Of a stretch of DNA of 44,407 nt, positions 24,322 to 32,898 are shown piece by piece. The stretch covers positions 1-44,407 of the forward strand of contig JAISBV010000045.1 of NCBI GenBank assembly GCA_031266025.1, read 5' to 3'. The notes beneath the pieces were generated by a model, which did not search any database, was not told where the DNA came from, and saw nothing but the letters and a program-made list of their open reading frames with translations. Source of the stretch: Eubacteriales Family XIII. Incertae Sedis bacterium. Its GTDB lineage: Bacteria > Bacillota > Clostridia > Peptostreptococcales > Anaerovoracaceae. The translations under genes and the position numbers were made by a program. Within the stretch, counting starts at the first letter, position 1; every line of letters starts with the position of its first letter.

Positions 24322-25601
24322 CCCTGACCTCCGACTCCTTTCTCTTCGCGGACTGCGGGCGCCGTCTTTTCGAAATCGTTCCAAAAATTCGGATAGGATT
24401 TATCGACGTTATGCCAACCCACCAAACTGACCTCTTCCGTGCAGCGGACAGCCGCAAGCGCCACGGCCATGGCGATCCTGTGATCGTGATGCGCGTCGGC
24501 CCGTCCGCCTTTGAGAGTCTTAGTTCCATCTATCACGAGCGTATCCGCCGTTTCTTTTATATTCGCGCCAAGCTTGCCGAGTTCTTCAGCCAACGCGCGC
24601 AAACGGTCGCTTTCCTTGAGACGCAGCCGCCCCGCGTTGACTATGCGGCTCTTGCCATCGCAATAGCAGCACAGCGCCGCGACGGGCGGAATAAGATCCG
24701 GGTTTTCACGCGCGTCTACCGTCACGGGCAGAAGCTTTTCGGCTTGAACGGACACGACGTCGCCGTCGCGCGTTATCGTCGCGCCCATTTCTTCCAATAT
24801 GCGAAGTATCGCCTTGTCGCCTTGTCTGCTTTCTTCGTTCAGGCCGGCACATTTCACATCGAGACCGAGAGCGGCCGCGCCGAGGAAATATGCGGCCTGC
24901 GAATAATCCGACTCCACCGTATAGTCGGTCGGACGGTAAAGCTGCCCGCCGCGCACATTGAAAGTTATATTACCGACGTCTGCCTCTACTCCGAAACGGC
25001 GCATGACGTCAACCGTCATCTCCGCGTATTGCCGCGATTCGAGCGGACTTTCGAGACGTATCTCACTGTCCGTATCCGTCAGCGGCAACGCGAACAGCAG
25101 TCCCGACACAAACTGCGAGCTCACGTCGCCGGGCAGACTGAACAAACCGCCGCGCAACGGGCCCTGAATCCTTATCTCCCTTTTACTGTGCGAAAATCTC
25201 GTTTCCGTGTCCGCGAATACGGATGAATACGCATCCATAGGCCTGATCAACAACCGGCCTTTGCCCTTGAAAACCGTTTCCTTGTCCGAGAGCGCCGCTA
25301 CGGGAATCAAAAATCGCAGCGTGGAGCCGGACTCGACGCAATTGATCAAATCCGCGTTTCGTTCGCCCCCTCCGCGTACGCGAAGGACACCGTCCGAAAG
25401 GCGCCATTCCGCGCCGAGAGCGGATACGCCCTGCAATGTGGCTTCTATATCCTCCGACAGCACTACATTCCTGATCACACTGTCGCCGCGCGCCAAGGCA
25501 GCGCAGATAACCGCTCTGTGACACAAGCTTTTTGACGGCGGCGGGGCCACCGTGCCGTTCGGAAATCTGTTTATGATCTTGGCTTCCGTTCTGCTTATCA
25601 T
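24318..25601 (-). CDS. aroA: EPSP synthase
   Basis: A 427-residue enzyme that transfers the enolpyruvyl group of phosphoenolpyruvate to shikimate 3-phosphate. Visible motifs are APPPSKSLCHRAVICAAL (about residues 18-35), ESGSTLRFLIPVAAL, VSSQFVSGLLFALPL, the DYSQAAYFLGAA segment, LKESDRLRALAEELGKLGA and the C-terminal DHRIAMAVALAA. The SGSTLRFLIPVA region has G in the usual LFNSGT position; herbicide sensitivity class was not judged. It starts 3 bases after aroB. Confidence 0.97.
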   Translation of the reverse strand: MISRTEAKIINRFPNGTVAPPPSKSLCHRAVICAALARGDSVIRNVVLSEDIEATLQGVSALGAEWRLSDGVLRVRGGGERNADLINCVESGSTLRFLIPVAALSDKETVFKGKGRLLIRPMDAYSSVFADTETRFSHSKREIRIQGPLRGGLFSLPGDVSSQFVSGLLFALPLTDTDSEIRLESPLESRQYAEMTVDVMRRFGVEADVGNITFNVRGGQLYRPTDYTVESDYSQAAYFLGAAALGLDVKCAGLNEESRQGDKAILRILEEMGATITRDGDVVSVQAEKLLPVTVDARENPDLIPPVAALCCYCDGKSRIVNAGRLRLKESDRLRALAEELGKLGANIKETADTLVIDGTKTLKGGRADAHHDHRIAMAVALAAVRCTEEVSLVGWHNVDKSYPNFWNDFEKTAPAVREEKGVGGQG

Positions 25602-25604
25602 CCG

Positions 25605-26687
25605 TCAAAACACCTCCCCCTCACGCGCCGCCCCGACGGCGCGGCTAAATTCGCACGGGTCAAGCGACATCGCGAACGCGTTCCCGAGCGTCGTGAGCAG
25701 TATGAGCCGTACGACGCCGCCGCTGTTTTTTTTATCCAACTCCATATGAGCCGAAAGCTCTGCCGGCGAATATGGGCAATCCGCGTCAAGTCCGTGAAAC
25801 GACAAAAGTCCTCGCAATTCCTCAGCGCTTCCCCGCGCGGTCAAACCCATTCTTTCGCCTGTCTCGGCGGCCAGCGCCATGCCCATAGCCACCGCTTCGC
25901 CGTGATTGTACCTGCGAAAACCCCCCAACTTCTCAATAGCATGCCCGAAACTGTGCCCGAAGTTGAGAAGCATACGCTCGCCGTTATCGTACTCGTCCCT
26001 CTCCGCTATTCCGCCTTTGATGGCGCAGCACTCGCCCACGCAGTCGCGCAAGGCCTCGGAGGACAACTCTTTTTTAAGACTGTCAAAAAGCCTTTTTGAA
26101 CGTATGGCGCCGTATTTTATTACCTCCGCCATACCCGAACGAAACTCTCTCTCCGGCAGTGTCGAGAGCAGCGCGGTATCGGTCAACACGAGCGAAGGCT
26201 GATAAAAAACTCCGGCGAGGTTCTTTCCCGCGTTCGTGTTGACGGCGGTCTTGCCTCCCACGCTTGAATCCACCTGCGCGAGCAGCGTGGTCGGTATCTG
26301 CACATAGCGCACGCCCCGCATCCACGTGGCCGCGGCGAATCCCGCCAAATCCCCTATCACGCCGCCTCCGAACGCGACGACAAGCCCGTCTCGCCGCAGT
26401 TGCATTTCGGAGAACGCGTCGTACAGTCCTCCGAGACCGGTCAAAGACTTGTTTTCCTCTCCGGGATTTAGAACGACGGCTCTGAATTTGAGTTCCGCCC
26501 GCGCAAACGAGGCGCTGATAGCCCGCTCATAACGATCCCATACATTCCTGTCCGTAACGAGCGCAGTCTCGCGTTCGGCCGGCTCGCCGAGTCTCTCGCG
26601 AATCAGCGCGCCGAAATCGCGGATCAATCCGTCTTCTATACATATGTCATATCCCGCTTCCTTCAAAGCGACGCGCTGCGTTATCAT
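25605..26687 (-). CDS. aroB: 3-dehydroquinate synthase
   Basis: A 360-residue NAD- and metal-dependent enzyme that closes DAHP to 3-dehydroquinate. Motifs: GGVIGDLAGFAAATWMRG (about residues 98-115), IPTTLLAQVDSSVGGKTAVN, MAEVIKYGAI, LLNFGHSFGHAIE (metal-binding histidines) and YNHGEAVAMGM. The family's usual N-terminal pattern begins at the ATG at 26687; longer starts to 26762 would run through the attenuator-like terminator and are unlikely. It is the first gene of the aro operon. Confidence 0.95.
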   Translation of the reverse strand: MITQRVALKEAGYDICIEDGLIRDFGALIRERLGEPAERETALVTDRNVWDRYERAISASFARAELKFRAVVLNPGEENKSLTGLGGLYDAFSEMQLRRDGLVVAFGGGVIGDLAGFAAATWMRGVRYVQIPTTLLAQVDSSVGGKTAVNTNAGKNLAGVFYQPSLVLTDTALLSTLPEREFRSGMAEVIKYGAIRSKRLFDSLKKELSSEALRDCVGECCAIKGGIAERDEYDNGERMLLNFGHSFGHAIEKLGGFRRYNHGEAVAMGMALAAETGERMGLTARGSAEELRGLLSFHGLDADCPYSPAELSAHMELDKKNSGGVVRLILLTTLGNAFAMSLDPCEFSRAVGAAREGEVF

Positions 26688-26733
26688 ACTTGCCACCAAA
26701 ACTTTCCGATCCGATCCGCCGGCGATAATCCCG

Positions 26734-26771
26734 AAAAAAACAGGGTTCATGTACATGTACATGAACCCCTG
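26734..26771 (-). terminator. Intrinsic terminator in the aro operon leader
   Basis: A perfect 26-bp palindrome (26743-26768), extended on both sides to about 15 pairs with one bulge, is followed on the - strand by seven T (26740-26734). It lies 46 bases before the aroB start codon and downstream of the operon promoter, so full transcription requires readthrough. This is the position of an attenuator. Confidence 0.75.
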
Positions 26772-26802
26772 CTGTTTATGTTTATCATTTATCGTTTAGA
26801 GG

Positions 26803-26919
26803 TCAGACGCCCTGTACGCGGCAAACTTTTGTTGTTTTCAAGCCAAAAAAGCCAACGCGCCAAAAGCTGCGGCCACCTATAAAAAAGTTATTGTTTTTTT
26901 CAAAATTAAAATTGCACAT
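26803..26919 (-). CDS. Candidate Phe-rich leader peptide, 38 codons
   Basis: An ATG at 26919 with AAAGG about 8 bases upstream opens a 38-codon ORF ending in TGA at 26803, between the aro promoter and the leader terminator. Phenylalanine takes seven positions (4, 6, 12, 13, 19, 24, 25), all as TTT, and residue 20 is the only tryptophan. That is 18% Phe. The bases ACAGGG late in the ORF can pair with CCCTGT of the terminator's 3' arm, which could give a weak competing structure. The operon makes phenylalanine, so ribosome stalling at Phe codons would be a fitting signal. The peptide may instead be chance translation of a conserved leader sequence. Confidence 0.5.
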   Translation of the reverse strand: MCNFNFEKNNNFFIGGRSFWRVGFFGLKTTKVCRVQGV

Positions 26920-26943
26920 GATACAACCTTTCCGCTTTCTACT

Positions 26944-26971
26944 AATATATCACAAAAAATCGAATTTGCAA
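26944..26971 (-). promoter_or_regulatory. Probable aro operon promoter
   Basis: On the - strand TTGCAA (26971-26966), 16-bp spacer, TATATT (26949-26944). Four and five consensus matches. Transcription from about 26937 would include the leader ORF and the terminator before aroB. Confidence 0.5.
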
Positions 26972-27057
26972 ATACTTTTTGACAAAATCATGTAATCAGC
27001 CGATAACGGCGACAGCCAAGCGGCGGCAAACGGCCCTCGCAATCGCGGATAAAATGA

Positions 27058-27086
27058 TTGACAAGTCGCCGGATATGAGCTATTAT
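27058..27086 (+). promoter_or_regulatory. tRNA promoter
   Basis: Perfect TTGACA (27058-27063), 17-bp spacer, TATTAT (27081-27086), 24 bp before the tRNA. Close to consensus, as expected for a stable RNA gene. Confidence 0.75.
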
Positions 27087-27110
27087 TTAGGGGATACCGG
27101 TCGTAAGCGC

Positions 27111-27187
27111 GGGGGCATAGCTCAGTTGGTTAGAGCGCATGGATCACAACCATGAGGTCACAGGTTCGAATCCTGTTGTCCCCACCA
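27111..27187 (+). tRNA. tRNA-Val(CAC), CCA encoded
   Basis: A full cloverleaf can be drawn: acceptor GGGGGCA/TGTCCCC, D stem GCTC/GAGC, anticodon stem CATGG/CCATG, T stem ACAGG/CCTGT with TTCGAAT loop. The 7-base anticodon loop is ATCACAA, with T33 and anticodon CAC, which reads GTG valine codons. The 3' CCA is present at 27185-27187. It is the only + strand gene in the right three quarters of the window. Confidence 0.92.
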
Positions 27188-27208
27188 CTTAAAAGTCTGT
27201 TCAAAACC

Positions 27209-27245
27209 ACAAGGCTCTGTATTCGCAACGGATACAGGGCCTTGT
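27209..27245. terminator. Hairpin between the tRNA and the redox gene
   Basis: ACAAGGC pairs with GCCTTGT, and an inner CTGTAT with ATACAG, with one mismatch between the two stems. The T-run on the + strand begins about 10 bases after the stem (GTTTTTT at 27255-27261), and the - strand side has only TTTT. It probably ends the tRNA transcript, the redox operon, or both, but it is not a canonical terminator. Confidence 0.4.
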
Positions 27246-27267
27246 AATCTCCGGCGTTTTTTAGCTT

Positions 27268-29742
27268 TCACTTATCTTCCAACATAGTCTCGACTTCAAG
27301 CATCTTGCCCAAGACAAGCTCTTCGGATATGTATGCCCGGTCACATATCGGACATTTCGGGATCGCGTGAGAAAATTCATGTTTCAGATACTCGAATTTT
27401 GTCTCCGTTTTTTCCAACGGTATCCGGCACTTTGCGCAGATCAGCCCGCTTTCATCCGGGATTCCGGCGACATGGGGCTCACCGCGCGTTCCGGGCTTTA
27501 TGTTCATCCTGTGGCTGTAGATGTTGTGCAGTACGGCCTGTGTTTTGGAGTGCATTTCGTACTCGACCCAAATCGTAACGGAGAGACTTTTTCCGTAAGC
27601 TGTAAACCGGTCGTTATCGGGATTTATAAGCTTCGCGCCCGTAAGCTCGCTTCGGGCGACTATATCTTCCGCGTCCTCATTTAAAAGCAGCAGACCGTTC
27701 ATCTTCTTGAGGATAGCGTCGGGTATATCGAGCGTTACAGCCGGAACACGAGGTTTTGAAAGTACGCCTGTAAATCTTTCCTTAAGCGCGGCGCGGTTTT
27801 GACGTCTTTCGGAAAAACCGGGCAATTTGACGCGTACCTCGGCGGCAAACAATATATCCAATATGTGCAGGCTGTCTTTACCCTCATGCAAAAAGAAATC
27901 GCGGCAGTTTGCGCAATATGTGATATACGTGCTTTCGGCAGCGTATGTTCTTTCATTGATAACTTTACTGAGAAGCGAAGGGTTTGCCGGGTAAATGTGT
28001 CCGCCAAAACCGCAGCAGGCGGCCTTGGGGCCGCTTAAATCAAGTTCCGAAAGCGAAAAACCGCTCTTCTCCGCCAATCTGCGAACCGCCGTCCGGCCGG
28101 CCTCATTTGTTCTGCTGCTGCACGGATCAAATACGCAAGCGCCGCTTAAATCGGCGGCGGAATCCCCCGAATCGAGAGAGTCTCGGATATAATTCGGATA
28201 ACACAACTCGCCGTCATTTAACGCCAACCATTCATATACAAGCCGTCCTTTGATCTCCGGCAAATACTGTTCGAAGTTTTGCATACAGCTGCTGCACGCA
28301 AAGAGCACGTCGGGGCATCCGAGCTTCAACCACTCCGCGCGAATCTTTTCTGTGCACTGCGCGAGCATATCGCTCTCCGCCGCCCACGCCGCAGGGATTC
28401 CGCAGCACGACAGCATCATCGACGCGTCGGGTCTTATGCTTTTGATATATTTGTACGCCGCCTCCGCGGCATGGGGGGACGACGCCGCAAGTTGGCAGCC
28501 CGGAAAAAAAAGCAGTCCGCTGCCGGCCGACTCGGGGCCGATTACGGCATAAGCGCTGTCAGAAAAAGAAAATTGCATGTCGGCAAGCCAGAAATCATGA
28601 AACGCGGCCGGTATATTACCTGAATCCGACATCATGCGCCTGCTTTCAAACATGGCGGCAAAGGTCTCCACACCTGCGGGGCAAACAGCGTCGCAAAGTC
28701 CGCACAGGTTGCAGCTGTTCAGCATCCTTGACGCTACGTGCTTTATTTTCCCCTCTACGGGAAGCACTGTAACGCCAAGATCCGCCGCGATACGTTTTGG
28801 ATTGGTTTTATAATATTCCATGAGCGGACAGGCGTCTATACATAAAGAACAATTGCACATCGGACAACGCTTCGCTTCGTCAATATATGAAACGTCGGCC
28901 GGCGCCGGCGCGTGAAAATCATATTTGATTTCATAGAATTTATCATTGACGGGCGGCCTGTCATACAAAAGCCCAACACCGTCATTCCTGCCTGTTTTCA
29001 AAAACTCTTCAATAGAGCTTGCCGCGCGCAGCCCATTTTCAATGCTCCATATCGGCGGGCAATCCGTAAGAGAGCCGCCCGCAAAGACGCCTTGCATCGA
29101 AGAAGTCAATGTTTTGCTGTTCCATGAAGGCAACAAACCGAAATCATTGCCTTCTTTGCCGGTTGAAACATATATCGCGTCGAAATTATGATGCACTTCG
29201 TTAATATCTTTTATTCTTTCGTTGAGCCGCAATTCATAGCCGATATATTTGAACGCGCTTTGAAAGTCAGCGTCCGCGATGCCTTCGGGCAGTGATTTGA
29301 CAGCGGCGCCGCCGATATTTCCCGAGGCTTCAAACACCGTCACAATGTAGCCTTTGCCCGCCAGTCTGTACGCGCAAGACAGGCCGCTCAGTCCCGCGCC
29401 TATCACGGCGACGCGTGTGTTTTTGGGCGGAATGGCGTACCTGACCGGCTCGGCGCGCTTGACATTTTCCAAAACGCCGCGCTCTATAAGCCTTATATCC
29501 ACGCTTGAATCAAAGCCGCCCCTCACGCAAAAATCCCCGCAATAGGCAGGGCACAGTCGGCTGACTGTGCCGGGAAACAGAACGGCGTCGCTGTACAGGC
29601 GCAGCGCGCCGCTGTATTTGCCTTTTGCGACCCGGTCAATGAACGCCCTTACATCCAACACAAACGGACACGCGCAGGCACAGGGGGGCGGGTAGTCGCG
29701 GATGCAATTTTCCGCGTAAGATTTTATATCCTGAAAATTCAT
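27268..29742 (-). CDS. Multidomain FAD / iron-sulfur oxidoreductase
   Basis: An 824-residue soluble protein with five parts. (1) A cysteine-rich N-terminus like the GltD/DPD iron-sulfur domain (CACACP; LCPAYCGDFC, residues 20-75). (2) A FAD-binding Rossmann domain with AVIGAGLSGLSCAYRL (about 112-127). (3) A two-cluster ferredoxin: CPMCNCSLCIDACP (about 293-306) and CNLCGLCDAVCP (about 344-355). (4) Two CCG domains as in heterodisulfide reductase HdrB/D: FFPGCQ...SCCGIP (about 412-445) and DPCS...CCGFGG (about 534-580). (5) A C-terminal ribbon with CAKC (about 769) and CPIC (about 797). It follows the molybdenum hydroxylase by 41 bases and probably carries its electrons. The acceptor is unknown. 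Confidence 0.85.
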   Translation of the reverse strand: MNFQDIKSYAENCIRDYPPPCACACPFVLDVRAFIDRVAKGKYSGALRLYSDAVLFPGTVSRLCPAYCGDFCVRGGFDSSVDIRLIERGVLENVKRAEPVRYAIPPKNTRVAVIGAGLSGLSCAYRLAGKGYIVTVFEASGNIGGAAVKSLPEGIADADFQSAFKYIGYELRLNERIKDINEVHHNFDAIYVSTGKEGNDFGLLPSWNSKTLTSSMQGVFAGGSLTDCPPIWSIENGLRAASSIEEFLKTGRNDGVGLLYDRPPVNDKFYEIKYDFHAPAPADVSYIDEAKRCPMCNCSLCIDACPLMEYYKTNPKRIAADLGVTVLPVEGKIKHVASRMLNSCNLCGLCDAVCPAGVETFAAMFESRRMMSDSGNIPAAFHDFWLADMQFSFSDSAYAVIGPESAGSGLLFFPGCQLAASSPHAAEAAYKYIKSIRPDASMMLSCCGIPAAWAAESDMLAQCTEKIRAEWLKLGCPDVLFACSSCMQNFEQYLPEIKGRLVYEWLALNDGELCYPNYIRDSLDSGDSAADLSGACVFDPCSSRTNEAGRTAVRRLAEKSGFSLSELDLSGPKAACCGFGGHIYPANPSLLSKVINERTYAAESTYITYCANCRDFFLHEGKDSLHILDILFAAEVRVKLPGFSERRQNRAALKERFTGVLSKPRVPAVTLDIPDAILKKMNGLLLLNEDAEDIVARSELTGAKLINPDNDRFTAYGKSLSVTIWVEYEMHSKTQAVLHNIYSHRMNIKPGTRGEPHVAGIPDESGLICAKCRIPLEKTETKFEYLKHEFSHAIPKCPICDRAYISEELVLGKMLEVETMLEDK

Positions 29743-29783
29743 AACATTCCGTCCGGCTACTGATAATCCTTTCTTGTCGCCCG

Positions 29784-32612
29784 CTATCCGACAGGATTAT
29801 TGCTTATGTCTTCAAGTACGTCGTACATGTCGGGGCCGAGACGCCATTTCTCATGAAATTCCTCCGCGCCCGAAAGCTTTCTTTCAATAGCGGCCTTGAC
29901 CTTGCTTGCGCTTGCCGGCAGCGTATAAATGCGCGCGCCCGTCGCGTTATATACAGCGTTGATAACAGCCATGTGACCGCCCGACTGAAAAAGCTCGGAA
30001 CAGCCTGTTGAACCGTGAGGCCCGAATTCCCTCTCCCTTTCGTGGAATATGATTTCGATATCATCGGGAACATCTTGGATGGTTGGAATTCCGGCGCCCG
30101 CCGGAGACGCGTGTTTTTTCAGATCGTCATAATTCTCGGTAAGAGCAAATCCAATAGTGTGGGATATGCCTCCGTACGCCTGCCCTTCCACGGAGAGATA
30201 GTTGCCGACAATGCCCACATCCGCAACGACCACTTCACGAGTTACCTTAACCTTGCCTGTTTTTTTGTCCACTTCCACTTCCGCCAAGAAAACGCCGTAT
30301 GTCACGGTTTGCACGGGATCGGCCTCACCCGTATTGGGGTTCAGCCCGACGCCGGTTCCCGTCATATCGTGGGAGCCTATGTACTTTGTCGGTATGGACT
30401 CCGCGGTCATTTCAGAATATGTTCTGTACGTACCGTCCTGTTTACGCATGGCGCTCAGCAATTTCTCCGCGGCGTTTTTTGTCGCCATACCCGCCATAAA
30501 ATGACTGCGACTCGCCGCGGCTATACCCGTGTTCGGACATAACAGGCTGTCGTTCATAAGCAATTTGATTTGACTCGGCTCGATCCCAAGCGGTTTCAAA
30601 TACTCATGCGTATGAATCAGCGTACCGATATCCCCGCCTTGGCCTTGGTCTTCCCAAGTGTTGAAATGGGTTATTGTTCCGTCGGGGTTCAGTTCCAAGG
30701 CCACCTCGGCTTGGTCATGCTCCCCTATAGTCACATTAAAACCGCCGCTGCATACGCCCACGCCATAATATTTTTCATCGTCTTCCAAATCCGCGAGCCG
30801 CGCTTTCGACTCCGTATATATAGGACGCATTTTGTCATAGAGCTCGACGATACTCGGATCCCTGTACGGATGTCCGTTTATGGTAATATCGCCCTTTCTT
30901 GCCAAATTGATGTAACGAAATTCGAAGGGATCCATGCCTGCTTTTGCCGCAAGCATATCCACGAGGGCTTCGGAACAGGTATAGGATTGCGGCGAGCCAA
31001 ACCCTCGGTAGGATGTTCCGAAACCGTGATTTGTAACCGCCATACGGACTAAGCCGCGAACATTTGGGATCACATAAGGAAATCCCGGATATCTCGCGAA
31101 GCTTGCCACAAGGTTCATGGAAATATCGTCGTAAGCGCCGTGATCCACGCCAAAATCAAATTCGATAGCGGTCAGTTTGCCGTTTTCGTCGCAGGACAGG
31201 CGCCCGTTCGAATGGGAAGGCGTGCGCTTGCCGCTGTAATGCTGATGCTCTTCGTACGTCATCGTACACGTTAACGGCCTTTTGACGGCCATGAGACAAA
31301 CGCCCATTATAGCGTAGCTCCCGGCGCACGTAGCCCAACCGAAGCTCCCTCCCGTGGGATTTTCCACAATCCTGATTTTATCGAGAGGAACGCCCATGCC
31401 GTCCGCTATGGATTCCCTGTTCCACTGTATTGACTGGCACTTGCAGCTTATAACAATATTGTCGTCTTCATCGTAATACGCTTGCAGCACATCCGGCTCT
31501 ATAGACAAATGGGGTTCCCTCGTGCTGTAAAAACTGCCCTCCGCGGAATAGGCGGATTCTTCGATAACATCGCGAACGTCCTCGCCTTTAAACACCGGCT
31601 GAAGAAGGTATGTATTCTCGGATTTGTCATGTATGCGAATAGCGTCGGGCGCCGCGGCGTCTATGAAATTCATGTATTCCGGCAGCTTTTCAATTTCTAC
31701 CTTCACGGCGGCGGCGGCGGCGCGGGCGTTGTCGCGGGTATCGGCCACAACAGCGCCGACCGGATCGCCGTACATAAATATCTTCTTGTCGGCAAATATG
31801 GGCCTGATATCCCCTTTAAGTTTGGATCTGATATGAAAATTCGGTTCAAATATAATATTCGTTCCCTGTACGTCTTTGGCCGTCACCACGCGGACGACGC
31901 CGGGCATCCGCTCCGCCGCCGAAGTATCAATACTGATAATATTTGCGTGAGACGCAAGTCTTGGCTGGATTATAGCCACATGGAGCGTGCCCGGCGGCAT
32001 TTTATGCTTGATATCGTCGCCGTAATCCGTCAGCCCCAAGACCTTTCCGAGGGCGGCGGGTCTGGGGTAGCGCGTGTTGTAAATCTTTGCGCCCGGCTCG
32101 TGCTTGTACGTGATGTCGTCCATGGTTTTTTCACCGCGCATAACCTCGGCCGCCGCCATAACAGCGTCGATCAGCGGCTTATATCCCGTGCAGCGGCAGA
32201 GATTCCTGTGCTTTTGGAACCAGTCGCGCACATCCTCCCGCGACGGAGACGGATTCGAATCGAGCAGCGCCTTTGCCGACATTATAAAACCGGGCGTACA
32301 AAACCCGCACTGTACGCCGCCGTACGTTATCCACGCCAACTGCAAGGGATGGAGATTCTTTGCCGTGCCCATGCATTCAACGGTTTCGATTTCACTGTGC
32401 TCCGCCACATCCTTCATCTTCTTCATGCAGGATCGAACTACTGCGCCGTTGACGATAATTGAACAAGCCCCGCACTGACCCAAGTCACAGCCAACCTTTA
32501 TGCCGGTAAGCCCGTATCGCCTGAGGGTTTCCGCAAGCGTGTCCTTTTCGGGATCAAAGATAAACATTCTTTCGACGCCGTTCACCTTATGCAAAACTTT
32601 TCTTAACGCCAT
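29784..32612 (-). CDS. Molybdenum hydroxylase, MOP-type aldehyde/xanthine oxidoreductase
   Basis: A 942-residue single-chain enzyme. The N-terminal [2Fe-2S] domain has CDLGQCGAC (about residues 42-50), and the second helical [2Fe-2S] domain has CGFCTPGFIMSAKALL and CRCTGYKPL (about 100-145). The rest (about 165-942) is the molybdopterin-binding part with GGSFGWATC, RGFGSPQS and a C-terminal TGCSELFQSGGH, where the glutamate near 872 takes the catalytic place. There is no FAD domain, as in Desulfovibrio aldehyde oxidoreductase. The ATG at 32612 has AAGGAGG 5 bases upstream. Purine, aldehyde or N-heterocycle substrates are all possible. Confidence 0.9.
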   Translation of the reverse strand: MALRKVLHKVNGVERMFIFDPEKDTLAETLRRYGLTGIKVGCDLGQCGACSIIVNGAVVRSCMKKMKDVAEHSEIETVECMGTAKNLHPLQLAWITYGGVQCGFCTPGFIMSAKALLDSNPSPSREDVRDWFQKHRNLCRCTGYKPLIDAVMAAAEVMRGEKTMDDITYKHEPGAKIYNTRYPRPAALGKVLGLTDYGDDIKHKMPPGTLHVAIIQPRLASHANIISIDTSAAERMPGVVRVVTAKDVQGTNIIFEPNFHIRSKLKGDIRPIFADKKIFMYGDPVGAVVADTRDNARAAAAAVKVEIEKLPEYMNFIDAAAPDAIRIHDKSENTYLLQPVFKGEDVRDVIEESAYSAEGSFYSTREPHLSIEPDVLQAYYDEDDNIVISCKCQSIQWNRESIADGMGVPLDKIRIVENPTGGSFGWATCAGSYAIMGVCLMAVKRPLTCTMTYEEHQHYSGKRTPSHSNGRLSCDENGKLTAIEFDFGVDHGAYDDISMNLVASFARYPGFPYVIPNVRGLVRMAVTNHGFGTSYRGFGSPQSYTCSEALVDMLAAKAGMDPFEFRYINLARKGDITINGHPYRDPSIVELYDKMRPIYTESKARLADLEDDEKYYGVGVCSGGFNVTIGEHDQAEVALELNPDGTITHFNTWEDQGQGGDIGTLIHTHEYLKPLGIEPSQIKLLMNDSLLCPNTGIAAASRSHFMAGMATKNAAEKLLSAMRKQDGTYRTYSEMTAESIPTKYIGSHDMTGTGVGLNPNTGEADPVQTVTYGVFLAEVEVDKKTGKVKVTREVVVADVGIVGNYLSVEGQAYGGISHTIGFALTENYDDLKKHASPAGAGIPTIQDVPDDIEIIFHEREREFGPHGSTGCSELFQSGGHMAVINAVYNATGARIYTLPASASKVKAAIERKLSGAEEFHEKWRLGPDMYDVLEDISNNPVG

Positions 32613-32632
32613 TTGAACCTCCTTCACAACAT

Positions 32633-32674
32633 ACGCTTTTGCGGTTACGCTTTTGCGGTTACGCTATTGCGGCC
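32633..32674. repeat. Three tandem 14-bp repeats, hydroxylase leader
   Basis: ACGCTTTTGCGGTT occurs twice exactly (32633-32646, 32647-32660), then once with three changes (32661-32674). It lies 21 bases upstream of the hydroxylase start codon, between the ribosome site and the palindrome cluster. Confidence 0.8.
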
Positions 32675-32697
32675 GCGCTTCCGACGACCTATAGAAA

Positions 32698-32847
32698 AAT
32701 AACCGCGATCTACGCGGTTTTATTATACCATAAATAGCGAAGCGTTTTATGGTATAATCCGCCATGTGCGTTTTCGCCGACAGGCGAAAAAATCGCACGG
32801 CATTAAAAAGTATAATAACCGCGATCTACGCGGTTATTATACCATAT
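32698..32847. repeat. Cluster of four palindromes with a flanking direct repeat
   Basis: Four hairpins follow one another: 32701-32719 (AACCGCG/CGCGGTT), 32722-32758 (13-bp arms ATTATACCATAAA and complement), 32761-32801 (GTGCG...CGCAC with inner TTTTCGCC/GGCGAAAA), and 32810-32842 (14-bp arms GTATAATAACCGCG and complement). The first and last share AATAACCGCGATCTACGCGGTT followed by TATTATACCATA, so the whole reads as a cassette bounded by a direct repeat. No ORF is present. It contains TATAAT on the - strand (32758-32753 region) upstream of the hydroxylase, without a matching -35. Confidence 0.7.
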
Positions 32848-32898
32848 TTGAGGTGATTAGGGTAAAAAATGATTCGCATACGGAAAAATCCAACGAAC

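Noticed and set aside
26743-26768. The palindrome upstream of aroB as a repressor operator
   Set aside because: It is directly followed by seven T on the coding strand, and it lies downstream of the promoter, so a terminator explains it better.
27111-27187. Reading the tRNA as tRNA-His because GTG pairs with the CAC in the loop
   Set aside because: The loop is ATCACAA with T at position 33, so the anticodon is CAC (valine). The extra 5' G of tRNA-His is also not matched as expected.
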